A DNA stretch of 64,000 nt, from positions 186,001-250,000 of the forward strand of contig CAVTAV010000002.1 in NCBI GenBank assembly GCA_963732795.1. Reading direction: 5' to 3'. A program made the position numbers and the translations under genes. Positions within the stretch are counted from its first letter, which is position 1. Each line of letters opens with the position of its first letter. This stretch comes from CAVTAV01 sp963732795 (GTDB taxonomy: Bacteria > Pseudomonadota > Alphaproteobacteria > CAVTAV01). Positions 63,198-64,000 of the stretch are shown here, in pieces. A model generated the notes under the pieces. The model was given only the letters and a program-made list of their open reading frames with translations. It did no database searches and had not been told where the DNA came from.

Positions 63198-64000
63198 TGA
63201 CGCCGTAAAGTCCGCCGAAACCTATGTCGCCCGCTTCGGCGAGGCCTTCGTGCCCCATATCATCGACGGCAAGCCCGATCTCGGCGACGGCAAGACCTTC
63301 GAGACCCACTCGCCGATCGACGGAAGGCTGCTGGCGAAGGTCGCGGCGGGCACGGCGGCCGATATCGACCGCGCGGCCAAGTCGTCGGCGGAAGCCTTCA
63401 AGACCTGGCGCAAGGTGTCGGGCAAGGACCGGCGGGCGATCCTGCACGGCATCGCCGACGCCATCGTCGCGCGGGCCGAGGAAATCGCCTATGTCGAATG
63501 CCTCGACACCGGCCAGGCCATCCGCTTCATGAGCAAGGCGGCGCTCCGGGGCGCAGAGAATTTCCGGTTCTATGCCGACCGCGCGCCCGATGCCCAGAAC
63601 GGGCTGTCGCTCCCGACCCCGAGCCACATGAACTATACGATCCGCCAGCCGATCGGGCCGGTCGGCGTGATCACGCCGTGGAACACGCCGTTCATGCTCT
63701 CGACCTGGAAGATCGCCCCGGCGCTGGCGGCGGGCTGCACGGTCGTCCACAAGCCGGCGGAATGGAGCCCCTTGACGGCCCAGATCCTCGCCGAGATCGC
63801 CCAGGAAGCCGGATTGCCGGCGGGGGTGTGGAACGTCGTCCACGGCATGGGCGAGACCGCGGGCAAGGCGCTGACCGAGCATCCCGACATCAAGGCCGTC
63901 GGCTTCGTCGGCGAGTCCTTGACCGGCAGCCTGATCATGCAGCAGGGCGGCCCGACCCTGAAGCGGGTCCATTTCGAGCTCGGCGGCAAGAACCCGGTTT
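63184..64000 (+). CDS. hpaE: 5-carboxymethyl-2-hydroxymuconic semialdehyde dehydrogenase, partial (runs off right edge)
   Basis: 272 codons visible from ATG 63184, overlapping hpaF by 14 bases. MSKLDDAVKSAETYVARFGEAF, then HIIDGKPDLGDGKTFETHSPIDGRLLAKVAAG, a typical HpaE opening. ALDH motifs follow: VITPWNTPFMLSTWKIAPALAAGCTVVHKPAEWSP near residues 160-195, VGFVGESLTGS, and FELGGKNP with the catalytic Glu at the window edge. The nucleophile Cys is outside. Oxidises the ring-cleavage semialdehyde of homoprotocatechuate. Confidence 0.88.
   Translation, partial: MSKLDDAVKSAETYVARFGEAFVPHIIDGKPDLGDGKTFETHSPIDGRLLAKVAAGTAADIDRAAKSSAEAFKTWRKVSGKDRRAILHGIADAIVARAEEIAYVECLDTGQAIRFMSKAALRGAENFRFYADRAPDAQNGLSLPTPSHMNYTIRQPIGPVGVITPWNTPFMLSTWKIAPALAAGCTVVHKPAEWSPLTAQILAEIAQEAGLPAGVWNVVHGMGETAGKALTEHPDIKAVGFVGESLTGSLIMQQGGPTLKRVHFELGGKNPV

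Noticed and set aside
1..64000. CRISPR arrays, tRNA, rRNA, riboswitches and phage genes
   Set aside because: Looked for by eye: no regular direct repeats with spacers, no tRNA T-loop/CCA patterns, no known riboswitch core and no phage structural genes were seen.

Overview
This is a GC-rich chromosomal segment of an uncultured-type alphaproteobacterium. The evidence for that is the family content, the divergent GGAAC-N16/17-CGTT promoters typical of the alphaproteobacterial general stress response, and intergenic palindromic repeats of the usual alphaproteobacterial kind. No rRNA, tRNA, CRISPR array or phage was seen. The segment reads as a catabolic region for aromatic and lignin-derived compounds.

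Layout. 1-2.0 kb: an NRPS-type methyltransferase (runs off the left edge) translationally coupled to a KASIII-like condensing enzyme. 2.1-6.3 kb: two SDRs, a secreted yellow/MRJP-type beta-propeller and a Spinster MFS transporter. 6.4-9.7 kb: an outer-membrane beta-barrel, Fe-SOD, two small stress genes and an ECF sigma factor. 9.9-15 kb: an HpaB-type flavin monooxygenase, a SdpI-like protein, a sulfotransferase bracketed by REP-like repeat clusters, and a second Spinster MFS. 15-21.3 kb: a hydroxypyruvate-isomerase-like protein, then a Tat-exported molybdenum hydroxylase (2Fe-2S, Mo and FAD subunits) with a tiny membrane protein and cytochrome b. 21.4-24.6 kb: an FMN 2-hydroxyacid dehydrogenase, a LigD-like SDR and a MarR regulator. 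24.7-30.4 kb: a same-strand run of CoA-ester enzymes ending in a carotenoid/stilbene cleavage oxygenase. 30.5-36 kb: an IlvD/acetolactate-synthase-like pair, and divergently gentisate dioxygenase plus an FAH hydrolase. 36-42.4 kb: a dihydroxyphthalate-decarboxylase-like protein, a MetE-like protein, a 2-hydroxyacid dehydrogenase, NTF2-like, SDR, VOC and Usp genes. 42.4-46.5 kb: glcDEF. 46.6-52.7 kb: acyl-CoA synthetase, MscS, MDR, MaoC and ALDH. 52.8-57.7 kb: a LigD-like SDR divergent from two LigF-like glutathione transferases, a Tat-exported NTF2-like protein and a four-barrel MoaF-like protein. 57.8-61.6 kb: tandem TolB-N/TPR membrane proteins. 61.8-64 kb: the homoprotocatechuate lower pathway (HpaG-, HpaF- and HpaE-like; the last runs off the right edge).

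A possible flow, by inference: oxidation of the C-alpha alcohol (LigD-like) and glutathione-dependent ether cleavage (LigF-like) of beta-aryl ethers; side-chain activation and shortening (acyl-CoA synthetase, enoyl-CoA hydratase, hydroxyacyl-CoA dehydrogenase, thiolase, MaoC, ALDH); ring hydroxylation (HpaB-like); ring cleavage through gentisate or homoprotocatechuate; and glycolate/lactate oxidation. The promoter-like palindromes at 2.03, 23.75 and 26.0 kb suggest local repressors.

Caution. About 33 single-base frame disruptions lie inside otherwise well-conserved genes, nearly all +1, and they cluster in certain stretches. They look like assembly or sequencing errors rather than decay, so affected genes are given as one full-length feature with the breakpoints named. 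Similarity to LigD, LigF, PaoABC and MoaF is from recalled family sequences, not from alignments.
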